Source of the DNA: Amyloporia xantha
Lineage: Eukaryota; Basidiomycota; Agaricomycetes; Polyporales; Adustoporiaceae
DNA length: 64,000 nucleotides
Direction: 5' to 3'
NCBI GenBank assembly: GCA_036971615.1
Contig: JAYKKR010000017.1
Span: 558,001-622,000 of the forward strand
Shown here: one piece after another, positions 1-12,700 of the stretch
Numbering within the stretch: position 1 is the first letter of the stretch
Layout: the number at the start of each line of letters is the position of its first letter
Notes under the pieces: model-generated
What the model was told of the DNA's origin: nothing
The model's database searches: none
What the model saw: the letters and a program-made list of their open reading frames with translations, nothing else
Made by a program: the position numbers and the translations under genes

Positions 1-47
1 TGACTATGCCTACGTCTGCGTTTATTGTTGACAAACATTGTATCTAG

Positions 48-778
48 GTTTGGCGATGTATGGTAGTTTATACTGGTGTCGCGCCAATCTTATTCGGATT
101 TGCTGTGTTGCTCCCATGCCTCATGATACTTGCCTCAGTCGGTCAGTATCTTCTATTATACCTGCTTTTTCTTCTCACTCATATGTATGATGATGAAGCC
201 CTAGGAGTCATGTATCTCGTCGGCACATCCAAATCATCTCCGTTCAATTCTTTTGATATCAGTCTTCCATATTTTGCGATGACGCTCGCTCTCAATATTC
301 TCGCGACGATCATGATCATCTCTCGCTTGCTTTATTGTCGTCGGAGCTTCAGACGACTTCTTGGAGCAGGATACGTATCGTACTACGCATCTTTGGCTAC
401 GATTTTGGCCGAGTCGGCGTCTTTGTTTGCAGTTTTCACAATGATGTGGGTCCTTACCTTGGCGTTGGATTCGCCGCTCGCGTCTATCTTTACGCAGACC
501 ATAGGCCCGGTTCAGGTAAGATGTCACACTGAAATCCGAAGACTCGAGACTTAACCTGATGGTCTCATCTGAACCAGGCCGTCTCTTCTTTACTGATCAT
601 TTTCTACGTGGTGACTGGAAGGGGCTGGAAGCCGGACAGTACCACACCAATCCTACCCCTGTCGACTCTGCATAGCATTCAATTCCGAACCGCGCAAAGC
701 TCCACCCATGCTGTATCAGAGGCAAGGCCCGAGACTCCCCTAGTTGCTACCACGATGACGGATGAGGTGCCCAAGTGA
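48..778 (+). CDS. Basidiomycete multipass membrane protein, 3' part (5' end outside window)
   Basis: Two exons are visible: 48-515 after a TAG acceptor at 45-47, and 578-778, joined over a GT-AG intron (516-577). The frame is open leftwards through the acceptor (VWRCMVVY...), so the gene starts before the window. The product has about four strongly hydrophobic segments, a positively charged loop (RLLYCRRSFRR) and a hydrophilic tail ending in DEVPK. This layout resembles the lineage-restricted seven-helix proteins of unknown function that are expanded in Agaricomycetes; I recognise only the general type, not a named domain. A diverged copy of one of its loops (motif ALGVMYLVGT) recurs at 21.74 kb. 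No catalytic residues are visible, so no function is assigned. Confidence 0.65.
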
Positions 779-2746
779 CCATAGACTCGGAGAGCCAGCC
801 ATATGTGATGGTGCAAGGATGCCTTGATACCACTCAAGCACCAGCACGGGATGGCAGCTGCCTGGTTTCCCTCCTACAACAATGCGACCTTGTACCGCTA
901 TACATCTTTATGCTCTCCTCATGGTCCGGGCGATTATCACAAGAACTGTTTGTATCTCAGCTGGCTGAAGTTGGAACCGGTTTACCACCTTTATGTGCAT
1001 TTCCATGTGCTGTCTCCGTACATAGGAACAAGAAATAAGTAAGGGAAGTTTAAAAAATGATAGTCACGGACTTGTGGTCATGCTCCTCGTCCACATAATA
1101 CTAGTACTGCTCCAGCCCTCGAATGTAAACTGATCGTAAGATAAGTAGATGAGAGACACCACAGAAGCGCACTGTGAAGAGCTTTCTAAGCAAAGCTAAG
1201 CAGAACCCAGTACTTGTAGCGGCGGACAGCCGCGCTGTCTTCGGACTCGAAATGCGCGTATTTTCGCAAATTTGTGTAAAGGAGCTGTCTTCAGGAGCCT
1301 GGCATCGCCTGATGACACCTTCCTTGGCGCGCTCAAAGTCACCCCAACAAATGACTAGCAGGAGGGGGTGTACAGCCTGTCGGGGTCTACAATAATCATG
1401 CAGAAACCGCACCTAGAGCATTGTTACACAGCGACGGACACAGTTAGACATAACAAGAGCAGCGACAAAGCAATAAGGGGTTCTAGTACTCCGGGAAACG
1501 CGAGGCATGAATTAGCAGGCTGCCGCGAAATGCGGGCAGGACTCTGCGCGTAAGTATCTGTGAATGCAGCAACATAACCAAAGAGCAGTGACTACTTACC
1601 ATTGACATGCGAACGAGCGAAGAGCAAACGCCCCGTCCAGTTCCCCTTCCACTGTGTGTGGTTGAAATAGCATTTCCCAACCAGTCTCACAATAGGTACA
1701 CAGCGTACACAGAACAGAAGGGTCCTTTCTTACGGACCGACTCTTTTGACGTTGGCTGTACTCAGGACCTGCATTGACTAGTATAGAAATCCAGCTCCAT
1801 AATCCCTCGTCACATCATCCTGAAAAGCTGTTTCACAACGAATTTGACCCTCCAGTTAGCAGGATTGATGTGTCACAGTTGAATGTTATGGTATTTGGCT
1901 CGCACCTTGAACAGAGCTCAAAGTACTGTCTCCGGGGCGTTGACGGCTGTCTTGTTAGGCTCAGCTCCCCGCCGTAGTATTCGACAGTCATGAACGCCTC
2001 ACCAAGAGAATGAAAATTTGGTCGCATAACCACAAAAGGCCATCGAATTTATATACTGGGCCTGCGGATATGGGCAATAGAAGTTGTTGTAAGATGCGTT
2101 CGCAGGAAATCGGTTTTGATGTACTTGTCATGTAGCCAGTGGTGCTCGAAATTTCAAGTAGCTGATGCCGTTCTGTAACTTAACTATGCAAGAAGAGCAA
2201 CATGTCTTCTTGTAGAGTATTTACAGACGTACTCATTGGTATAATTGGTATCCCAGCGAGGGCACCGAATAACGAGGAGACAGAGGAGACACGGAACATG
2301 CTGTGATATATCCAGAATGATTACAACGCGCATGTCTGGAGACACTCCGTGATCAATGCGAGACGACTGAAGACCGAGAGAGAATGTCGCAGCTATAACA
2401 ATTATAAGAGCACACGATGAGAAGAATGTGTCATTGAATGGTCATAGAATTTGGTTGTACACCATATTAATATTATTATCGCTGATCACGGAGATCAAGA
2501 AACATTTCTCTTTAGACCAGACTGAGTTCCAGACGATTGTGTACGAGATGCATAGTTGAGTTTTAGGGAAGCAGAACAAGCTTTCAGAGCCATGGCGGTC
2601 AGTGTCCGAAACAAGTTGTCTGGACGCGTTGTTTGTTTGTAGCTATCGCCTTCCCCAGCAGCTGCACGACACGCCACCACCAGTGACCGACGCCCTCTCT
2701 GCAGTCGTATAACGTGTAACGTCCACCACGGTTCACCTTCACGACA
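779..2746. other. Gene-poor interval
   Basis: No open frame here combines length, splice signals and recognisable protein features. Short open frames at 775-1042 and 1101-1412 have unremarkable composition and no homology that I recognise. A small stem (GACAGC-CGC-GCTGTC) lies at 1226-1240. The last few hundred bases should hold the promoter and 5' leader of the gene starting at 2747. I see nothing else. Confidence 0.5.
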
Positions 2747-5589
2747 ATGGCAGATGCGTCGTTCAAAGACGTGCCGGAAATATTTGAGGTGGAATTAGGA
2801 GAATCGCTCAGTGCTCGTACGGAAGCTCTCTGTCAGTTAATTCCTAACCCGCGAATATCCTACACGGCTGAGTTCTCGGTTAGCAACTTGGCGTGAGCTA
2901 GGACCTCCAGATCTCTGTCATGTCGCCAAAAGTACGGGTCGCAGTGGGCAACGCGACGTGAGTACACCTATCATCCGATTCATATATGCTCATACCAACA
3001 TTGAGGTAGCTGGGATCATATCACTATGTTTCAGGAGTGGACGCCTCGTCTTCCGCGTCACTTGCTGCATACATTAACTCCTTGACATACGCCATTGAGG
3101 ATGACTCGGGATGGTTCACCAAGGGCTCAGCGTGGAAGGTGCGGAACGGTTGCTATTGGTGCGAAGTCTCTGATTCCACTATTAAGACGATATGCTAACG
3201 CTGCAACTAGTTGCTTCAACGCATTCTCTCGCGTTGATGTTCGTGTAGACGTCAAAATACCTGGTGGTGTCAACGCGTATATTGTTGACTTGCGGGGCGA
3301 GAGGTGAGTGACACTCATTAATGGTCGAGTCGAGGATATACTTCAACGTCGCTTTTGTGTAGACACGAATTGAGTCCAGATGCAGCGCAGGACATGTGGC
3401 AGGAAACCTTTTTATCTGCTATCCTTCGTGCCATCCTCTACTCTGACGACTCGGCATACTGGCTCGACGCATACCGCAAGCTGGACCCAATTACCACGCC
3501 CGAAGGCGAACTACGCTTTCTGCAGGCTGCTGAAGCGCTCTTCATGAAAGGTGAGTGTAACTTCCTATTTACCCTTGTTCGCGACCTGACCCTTGCGAAG
3601 GCTGGCAGGTCGGCTCGGAGCCGGAGATTCAGGTTGCGACCGTGGTGTCAAATCACTTGACTTCTGCGATTATGAAGTACTTCGGCGACAGCGGACGATA
3701 CCAACACGCTGCCAACCTCTTCGAGAAGCTGAGTGCCAGAGAGCCCGAGGTGTCTTCGCTGCTTGCGAGGAGCTATGTCGGCATGAGTGCGTGGGCAATG
3801 CTATAACTTCTTACATTATATCGCTAATTCCTATGTCTCACAGACGAAGAGGTGAAAGCTGTGCAAATTATGTGTGCTGCGATCAAGGAGACTCCACAAT
3901 CGTATACATTGCTTCACGCTCAGTGTGATTTCCTGCGCTCGAAGGGTAACTTCGAATGGGCACTGAAGCTGGCTCGACAAGCTGTCAACTGTGCACCAAG
4001 TGAATTCGTGACGTGGGAGAAGTTGACAGAACTTTATATCGACTTAACTCAGTATGAGTCGGTATGTGATCAGCTAAAATCAGTGACTGAAACCTGCTAA
4101 ACGTGCAATTCGGACAAGGCTCTCCTGACTCTCAACTCATGTCCAATGTTCACCTACAACGGTCGCGATGCCCACCGAAATCTCACAGCTTCCCGTGTAC
4201 ACTTACCTCCCAAGGCATCCATTGTTGAGATCCTCCCTGAGAGGGCAAAGACCGAAGATGATGACGTACGTGTGCTCCATATATATTTAATTCTGCTCTA
4301 AGCAACCATATCCTCCAGGCGGATCCTGCTCTTCTGCGATTACCCGCCCCTGGCCTTCGCGGAACTTGGGCACGTGCATACGCTCTCCTCACACGGCTCG
4401 TGTCACAAATTGGCTGGGACGAGCTGTTGAAGACACGGAGCTCTGTATTCGTGATGGAAGAGGAGTACCGCATGCAGAAGGCGCAGACTGACATGCGCAC
4501 GCACTCGCCCTCGGCGTCAAGCCCAACATTTCAGAAGAGTGCGAACGGCGAGAACGGCTCGTTGCCGAAACGAGAGTCATCGCTGTCGGATGGGGCGACG
4601 TTGGTGTCGAAGGGCGCCGAGCTGCAGGCGGATGACGATGCATCGACACGAGGCGTTGTCTCTCCTGCGCACTCGCAGAACGCGTCCGCGGCCGACGCAG
4701 CTTCGGATGCATTGGCCGCGAATGGGATTCCGACCATTCGGATATCGACAGAGAGCGATACTGAGCGAGAGAAGGCCGAGGAGCTCGCCAAGGAGCAGGA
4801 GAATGTGGCGAATGGTAACGGAGAGGCGAAGGAGAATGGGGTCTCGGAGGCAGCTGAGAATGCCCTGGAAAAGCCCGTGCAGGCGGCCGCAAGCGGAGAT
4901 GGATTACAGGACGGCGAGACGACCGTGATGCCTAGCCAAGAGCCCTTCTCATTCAGCAATAAACGTCTATGCGAGCGATGGCTGGACAACCTGTTCATGG
5001 TCCTCTACGAGGTATACGCTCTATTTCATGCAATTCGCGATACTCTGACTCATTACATTCGGCATGTCAGGATCTCCGGGTATGGACCATTTTCCGTGCA
5101 GAGGTGGCTCACTTCAAGACCCAGCATGTTGCATATCGGAAGACTGCTCTTGAGTGGGAGATCCTAGGTGACCTCGGGGGTCGGCTACATCACAAAGAAG
5201 AGGCGAAGGAGGCGTACACTCGATGCCTTGACTCGCCACGATATTCCTTCAAGCCATGGTCGAAGCTCCTGGACACGTATGCGGAGGAAGGTGATATTCA
5301 AAGAACGTTGCAAGTCGCTATCCGTGTTGCAGCTTACCAATGGGCGGAGTACACCGAAATGACAGTACGTTTGGTCGACGGTGCAGTTGCCGAGCGATGC
5401 TCATTTACCTTTATTTCATAGTATCCTACCCAAATCGCTCGATGCTTATTCAAGCTCGGCCAGATTCATGGGCATGCTAAAATCTCCTATACCCTTCTCA
5501 GTATGGGGTTGCCAGACCCCATCATGAAGATCATGGAGAACTACCTCAACTACGGGAAGATGTTCAAGGTGGAAGGCTGCGATTTCTGA
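2747..5589 (+). CDS. Exomer cargo adaptor of the ChAPs family (Chs6/Bch1/Bud7-like), apparent frameshift in exon 1
   Basis: ChAPs bind Chs5 and Arf1 at the trans-Golgi and export chitin synthase and other cargo to the plasma membrane. Family features in order: N-terminal GESLSARTEALCQL, then ELGPPDLCHVAK, GWFTKGSAWKVRNG, a VDVRVDVKIPGG strand, then TPR-type helices (FEWALKLARQAVNCAPSE; EILGDLGGRLHHKEEAKEA) and a C-terminal KVEGCDF. About nine short introns are seen, for example after ...LRGER (near 3305) and ...QYESV (near 4060). The exon around 4400-5010 carries about 130 residues of low-complexity Ser/Ala/Glu/Asn sequence interrupting the TPR region. Exon 1 hits a TGA at about 2894, and ELGPPDLCH continues one frame over, which implies one extra base near 2889-2891. 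This is either an assembly error or a real lesion. The rest of the gene is intact and well spliced. Confidence 0.85.
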
Positions 5590-6080
5590 TTGTCTTACTT
5601 TCTAGGTTTGCATGTAATTAGACCATGCTAGTATATCCTCTATTCTATATCATTATGGACTGTCTTGGACAACTGGGGAAGCACGGTCTACTGTAACGGA
5701 AATCGTCATGGTGTTACTAATAGCCCCAATGCGTCATGATGGGCAGGAGCAAACGCAACTTACCCAGCAGTAATTTCCAGGCATGTAGAGAGAGAGAAAA
5801 AGTAAATTGGTTCAAGGTGGACATGACGGAAAATGGTCACCGTGGTAGTGTGGGCCATGTACATATCGCAAGACATACGCTTGTGGACCGTAGCGGCAAT
5901 TGGAGCACCTGTTGAAAGACAGTTGATGTCACCTTCATTGAGGACTATTAGCTGTCTTCATACTAGTGAAAGCCAGCTTCATCGTGTTACAATGTATCGC
6001 GCACCGCGTAGGCCTCGCCCACAGTATACATAGATACATTACACATTCAGCATTAACAGCACAACTAATTACATACATTG
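5590..6080. other. 3' intergenic interval between convergent genes
   Basis: This interval lies between the stop of the exomer adaptor (plus) and the stop of NAA15 (minus), so it holds the two 3' ends. It is AT-richer than the flanking exons. No coding sequence is recognised. Confidence 0.6.
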
Positions 6081-9000
6081 TCAGCCGTCGACCTCCGGTT
6101 TATCCAAACTTCCATTCGTGGCATCTGGGGGAGCCGCCATCCATTGCAAACTCGCAATCTCGTAAGGCAGCTTGAAGACGGTTGACAAAGCGAACCTCTT
6201 ATCACATGTCATCCGGAACTCATCTGCTCGGGGAGACTGGATCTCGTTCAATAAGAGGAGCACATTTTGGGCCGTCTGTGGAAAATATGTTTTGAGTGTG
6301 TTATGGGCTTTCAAGGACTCAATGCAGGACTCACCTTGATGTCGAGTTGTACATCCGGGTTCAACACGGTGAACAGGGTGCCCTCGACCTCCTCTCTCGA
6401 AGCGCTCAACAGCTGCATGACTTTGGCGGCTGCAAGTATGGCATGGGCATTCGTGGGATGCTGCTGAAGATATTGAGAATTGAATAATGACAAGGATATT
6501 TCATCTGGAAGCAGTTTCGCCATAGTGGCGTTCACAACAGGACCAATGGGTTCCGCAGGTTGTCCAGGGACTGACGACACTAAGCGAATAAAAGTTAAAG
6601 TGAGTAACATGTTAGCTCAGTACGTCGCGGCAGGCTACACACGCGTTTTCTTGAAATGAACCAGTCTAATGTGTAGCTCAGGGTGCTTGGCGTCCAGGGT
6701 GTAGGCACTATTAAGTGCTTTTACTGCTTGCAGATACTTGCCTGCACATCGGAACCTTGATATAAGAAATGGGAATTGGAAAATGAGGGATTTAACTCAC
6801 GGCGTCGCACAGCTACATCGTAAATCGCTATCCATGCATCAATGTTATCCGTTGCAAGCGTCCTCAGTGGTGCCACGAATTTTGCGGCAATCTCTAGGGG
6901 TTCTGGAGTTTGTAACAACTTGGTCCCGTCTGGATCCTCGTCCTTCGCAGGAGGGGGTTCGAGACCCTTATCCTCGTTGGAGGAGGTCGGGGCCACGGCT
7001 GATCATCACTTCGGTGTCAGTAAGAGAACAACAGACTAGATTGGCCGAAGAGCAGACCCTTTTTGGAATCTTCCTGAACTTTCACCGCAGCTTTCTTCGC
7101 TCTTTTCTTTGCCTTCTTCTCGGCATCGGTCAGGTTAGCTAATGTCTAATATGAGAACAAGTCCTGGTTGGTGAAAGTATGCATCACTAACCCGATGCGC
7201 TTCCATTTGTCGCCAGTGAGGGATCGTCGTGCAGCCGAACATATATCTGAGAATGAAATGCACAGGCCTATAAATCACACGGCGTTGGTAGACATCCAAA
7301 ACGTGCACGGACCTGTGATACAGCAATTGCGCTATGAGCATACGCCGGATGTGATCGCAGACGATCTTCCCAAGCAATGAGGCTGTTGAATGACATGAAC
7401 ACCCAGATCAGAAGATTAAATACCAAATGTCTGCATACTCCAAATAAACGTTCAGAGTAAACTTGCGTAGCGAATATCCGTGGAAGTCGAACTGATCATC
7501 CTCGAACTCATTAAACACCTGGTAAGGACGGTGGGAATATGAACTTCCGTTGAATCAAGACGATTGAGATGGCACGTGGTCTAGGAATGGGGGATGACGA
7601 CCCCACGCAAGCTGCAGCGTTGCGACGCACCTTCTGTATAGCAGTGTACTTCTTCAGGGCCATAGCTAGGTTACCCTTGCGCAAGTGCGCATCGGCTTCT
7701 TCCGTGATATAAAGCAGCGACTGCATGTCCTCCAGATCGGCGCCAGGACTGGGCGCATCTTTCTAAGCATTTCCGTCAGCTCAGAAGACTGCACAATCGG
7801 AAAATGACGAATAGCGCTGCAGATAACCAGGGCTTCTCACTTGCCTTAGTGAATAAGCCAAGAATGTCGATGGCTTCGTCTATTAGACCAGCTCTCATTC
7901 TATACTTAGCACATTTCGTGTTCAAGCATCGATCCTGAAGATCTAAGACACGAGCTTCGTCCAGACATAGAGCAGCACCGACGGGGTCCCCACATCTCTT
8001 CAGTACTCGACCTTTGAACATATATAGCTCAGGTAGTGTTGGTGTGTGGGAGATTGCTGTGTCGAGTAACTCGAGCGATCGCGTGTGTCGGGACAGATAT
8101 GAGTGGTGCTGAGCGAGGAAGTACAGAGTCCACAAGTAGGTCGTAGGTTCAGCGTTTTCGGACTCTGTAGGTTCCGTAGGCACCGCAGTTGCGAGCTTTT
8201 CGCGCAGTGCTTCGACTATGTCTTCTATCATCTGTTGCTTTTCGCGGTCTCGGTAGAGTGCCTTCACATTAGCGAAAAGAGATGGGATGCCTTTCTCAAG
8301 GCCCGATGAAATATAGCGTTCTGCCAGATTCTTGAAAAGATCACCTTCGCAAATGCATGGACCATATGTTGGCTCATGAAAAAACCACGAGGAGCACGAT
8401 ACGCATACCTTGGGCAACATTGAGTGCTAATCGACGCGGCGCAGTAGCTCGAGGGAGCTGAGTTGAAAAGTTCTGCAGAGATTTTAGTGCCTGACTACGT
8501 GTCTCATCTGTGACAGCATCTGACATAAAAATCAGTACTATTTATCAGGATGATCGCAATAATATTACCAAGCTCAATGCCGCGGTTCGAGAGGAAGCCT
8601 CTATAGTAATTATAGCAATCTGGATTCTGCTCGATGAGCGCCTGCCACGTATGCTCGGCATCTGGCAAACCAAGCTTTGACAAGAGTCGCGCTGAAATGA
8701 ATATGAATATGGTTTGCTCATTGGCTATAGATGTAGCTGCGTACCCCGGAACTCCATGATGGCAGTGCGGTCGATGATTGCCCTCAATTTAGCATTGATA
8801 TCCAGAAGATTGAGGGCTTCATTCGTTTCGCCCATCTTTTCCAAGAGACGTATATGGTAAAGGAGAGCTTCTGAATGCTCTATATCGTAGTCTGGAACAT
8901 TCTGCGTATGCATGTGGAAATCGGCCCAGGTGCGGGGCGAGAGATGACATACCTTCAATATGCGCTCGTATTGTTCCAAAACCTTACATGCATCCGGCAG

Positions 9001-9605
9001 GTTTCCGTTCAGGTGGTAAGCGACAGCAAGACCGATCCAGTTCTGGCGAAGCGTCGGTCGCAGTCTAAGGAGGGTATGTCGAGTTTCGACAAGCGCTTCG
9101 AACAATCGTAGCTGCGTCTGCAAGTGCGCTGCGTCTCTCAGGATGTTGACATTATCCTAGCAAGCCCGTTCCGTGAATGTCATCACAGAAGCTTCTAACG
9201 ACTTACCTTGTCGATCCGCAATGCCATGGTGTAGGACTTTAACGCTTCCTCGTAGTTTTTCTCCCCCTTCTGGATCAGACCGAAAACATGCCAGCAGATG
9301 TGGGAAGTGAGGTCTAGCCGAAGACCTTTCTTGACATGCTCCAGCCCCTCCTCTCGCCGTCCCAAATGTGTCAGGATCAACCCTTTCATGCAAAGGGTTT
9401 CTGAAACAAATTGAATGTTATAAGGACTGCTAGGATCGACGTAGGTGTGCAACGCCGCACCTCCATGCTCAGGCACTTTTTTGAGAATCTGCTCGGCAGC
9501 TTTGAGACCCTTCTTGAGCTGCCTTGCCTCGTAATGGTTGAGAACCTCTTTGAAAAGGGTCGCCTCCTTGGGCGACAGCGCTTTCTTGGCCTGTGCAGGA
9601 GGCAT
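6081..9605 (-). CDS. NAA15: NatA auxiliary subunit Naa15/Nat1 (N-terminal acetyltransferase complex)
   Basis: This TPR scaffold anchors the Naa10 catalytic subunit to the ribosome for co-translational N-terminal acetylation. The start is ATG at 9605 (MPPAQAKKALSPKEATLFKE). The first exon continues with TPRs (YEARQLKKGLKAAEQILKK, EEGLEHVKKGLRLD, YEEALKSYTMALRIDK). Further exons carry RPTLRQNWIGLAVAYHLNGN, LFKNLAERYISSGLEKGIPS and YLWTLYFLAQHHSYLSRH, which are hallmark segments of the family, then ADAHLRKGNLAMALKKYTAI. The C-terminus at 6081-6314 ends in DKPEVDG. More than ten short introns interrupt it. It is divergent from PDS5 across a 132-bp spacer. Confidence 0.92.
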
Positions 9606-9737
9606 GATTGTGAGTACCAGAGTCAGCGGAACTCTGGGTTTGATCAGACGCAGCCACAGCCAAAGCACGAAAGGTGCGTGTAATTTGGAAAATACGACAC
9701 AACAACGCGCTACGCGCTCTTTCCTCCTCCCACCGCT
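9606..9737. promoter_or_regulatory. Shared divergent promoter of NAA15 and PDS5, with two ACGCG motifs
   Basis: Only 132 bp separate the NAA15 start codon (minus) from the PDS5 start codon (plus). Two ACGCG cores at 9705-9709 and 9712-9716 resemble the core of the MluI cell-cycle box bound by MBF in yeasts. PDS5 is a cohesin gene, and cohesin genes are often G1/S regulated, so the motif is plausible on the PDS5 side. A CT-rich tract precedes the PDS5 ATG. Confidence 0.45.
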
Positions 9738-12700
9738 ATGGTGGCTCAAACCCGTACAGCGGGGCACTCTACTCCCCGCAAGCTCAAATTTCACGACAAA
9801 CTCGTCGGAAAGGGTCTCTCTACCGATGCGTTGCAAAAGAAACTCAAGGCCCTCCATGCCGAGCTCGCGGACATGGATCAGGAGCATGTCGATGTTAACT
9901 CTCTGTCTCCCGTCCGCAAGGAGCTTATCAGCACCTCGATTCTCCTGCACAAGGACAGAGGGGTGAAAGCATATACTGCCTGCTGTCTGGCCGACTTGCT
10001 GCGCTTATATGCCCCAGACGCGCCCTATACGCACACCGAACTACGCGACATCTTCCAGTTCTTCTTCAGGCAACTGTCTACAGGTCTCAAGGGGCCCGAC
10101 TCTCCATACTACAATGAGTACTTCCATCTACTCGAGTCCTTATCCACCGTCAAGAGTGTCGTCCTGGTCTGCGATCTTCCTAACGCAGACGAGCTTATGG
10201 CGGAGATCTTCCGCGACTTCTTTGGCATGGTCAGACATGATCTCGCAAAGAAGATTGAGCTATTCATGGCGGATATTCTTATTGCTCTCATAGACGAATG
10301 TCAAAGTCTGCCCTCCGACGTGCTGGAGTCGATCATGGCCCAATTCATGGACAAGAACGCGGTAAGTCTGTCGGCTACCGCGTCGCACTGATATTGATGG
10401 TCGCCACAGCGCATGGACCAGCCTGCATACCGATTGGCTGTGCAAGTGTGTAACGCCACAGCGGACAAGCTACAGCGGCATGTCTGCCAGTACTTCACCG
10501 ATATCATTGTGTCGCACTCGCGTGATGAAGAATTCGAAGAGGTACACACAGCCCACGACTTGATCAAGCGACTGAACCGTTCGTGTCCATCGCTCCTTCA
10601 CAACGTCGTTCCCCAGCTGGAAGAGGAGCTGCGTGTGGAGGACAACCAGATCCGGATCATGGCGACGCAGGTGCTCGGTGAAATGTTCGCTGACAAGGGA
10701 GGCGCAGACTTTGTGAAGAAATATCCGACAACTTGGAACATCTGGCTACTCCGCAAGAACGATAAGGCGTCTGCCGTTCGCCTGACATTCGTAGAAGCCG
10801 CCAAGGGCGTGCTTATCAATCTGCTTGAGCAGCGAGACGCTATCGAGGAGGCTCTTCAGACGAAGCTATTTGACCCTGATGAGAAAGTCCGGGCTGCTGT
10901 CTGCAAGCTGTACTCTCAACTGGACTATGAGACTGCCCTGCATCACGTCTCAGCGGAGCAGCTACGTGCAATCGCTGGTCGCGGCATGGACAAGAAGGTA
11001 CTCTTCTCTGTTCTTGTGCCAGTTTGAGTCTGATTTCGGTGGGTAGCATGCTGTTCGTGTTGAAGCCATGAATGCAGTCGGCCGACTATACAGTCTTGCA
11101 TATCCCGAAATGTAGGTTCTCCGCCTAATTTTTGATGTCCGTTCAGCGTTTAATGAAATATAGTGAGAACAACGACCCAGCTGCGATCACTCAATTCGCA
11201 TGGATTCCACAGATAATACTGCACATGGTTTCAGCCACGCCGGAAGTGAAGTCAGTCAGAGTGTTATTGAAGCGTCATTTCCTAGACTCATGTTTTCCAC
11301 TTTCCCTTTGTATTAGAGCAGTAGCCGAGCAAGTCATTGCCGAATACATTCTGCCACTCCCATCGGCTCCAGCCAGCTCGTCGTCCAAGGGCGGAGAAGT
11401 TGATGAGGCCGCGTGGACCGACCGACTGTTGTACTCCATGAAGTTCATGGATGAGATTGCTATCAATGCGTTGCTGAACTTGTCAGGCATGAAGGGAAGG
11501 TGAGCGTAGATGCAGTAGAAACTCTCATCGTGCGTGCAAGCTATCTGGGAAATGATCTAACGATAATATGTCTGACAGTGGGCGTCCAATATTCGAGAGA
11601 TATGTGCAGAGTTGCATCGAGAATAACGTAGGTACTGTTACTACCTTGCACCTGTACATCCTGACTTCTCCAATTCAGGGCGGCATTATCGACGAGAACG
11701 AGGAAGCAGTCGTCGAAAGACTGAATATAGTAATCAAGCGGGTGGCAGGTAAACCGCAATGTTCCCTTACCTGGAAGATGGCTAGTTCAACTCATGATTT
11801 CAGGTTCATTCCCGGATCCGCACAAGACAGCAGAGGATTTACAAGCATTTGCAAAGCTTAACGAAGGTCGATTATACAAGCTACTCAAAACATGCATGGA
11901 CACACAGGTTGATCTTAAGAGTCTTGTGAAGTCTACCGTGAGTCCTAGTGTTCCAGTCAGCTTCACACTAAATTGAAACTTTCGACGATATGCCAGAACG
12001 AGTTTTTCCGTAGGCTCGAGCAGTCATCTGCGACCCTGGTACCAACTCTGTCGGTCTTTCTGCGCCGCGCGAGCTTGCGTATTGTGAATCAATCATCAAT
12101 ACCTACGCTGATCAAGCGTGTGCAGAAAGGCGACTCGTCAGGAGATGGGAGTGGGTCGAGTCAAGCAGAGATCACGGCCCACAACGCACAAATATGGATG
12201 AAGTATATCTCTAAACATTGCCCTCAAGTATTCAAGTCCCACGTTGGAGAGCTTTCGAAGGCGATTGCGGATGAGAAGAACACGCGACTGGTTGAGGTGT
12301 GCTTGCAAGCACTTGCGGCCGTAGCAAGCTGGGACAACAAATTAGCTCCGAGTGATAAGTGCGGCAATTTATATCTGACTCATTTGGAGACTCACTAGAA
12401 GGCTTGGTTCGCAGGCATACAACAGACAGAGTGATGCGATTCGTCATGAATTCAAATCACCGACATGCAAAATTTGCCGCACGCCTTCTGACATGTTCGA
12501 AGGATGCCGAGGAGCGTTGCGGAGAGGTCGTTGACGTAGGTGTCTTGTCTCCCGCTTGAATAGCGATGCTAATGCTTTGACTCTGAATCAGTCGATTGCC
12601 GAGGGGCTTCCTGAAGCAGATGAGGAACTTCTGGTAGCTCATATCGCGGTGCTCGCACAGTTGGCCCTGAAAGCGCCAGACGCTTTCGAACAGAAGAGCG

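Noticed and set aside
4389..4998. Two long minus-strand open frames rich in Ser/Pro and Arg
   Set aside because: These are shadows of the low-complexity exon of the exomer adaptor, whose plus-strand frame continues into conserved domains.
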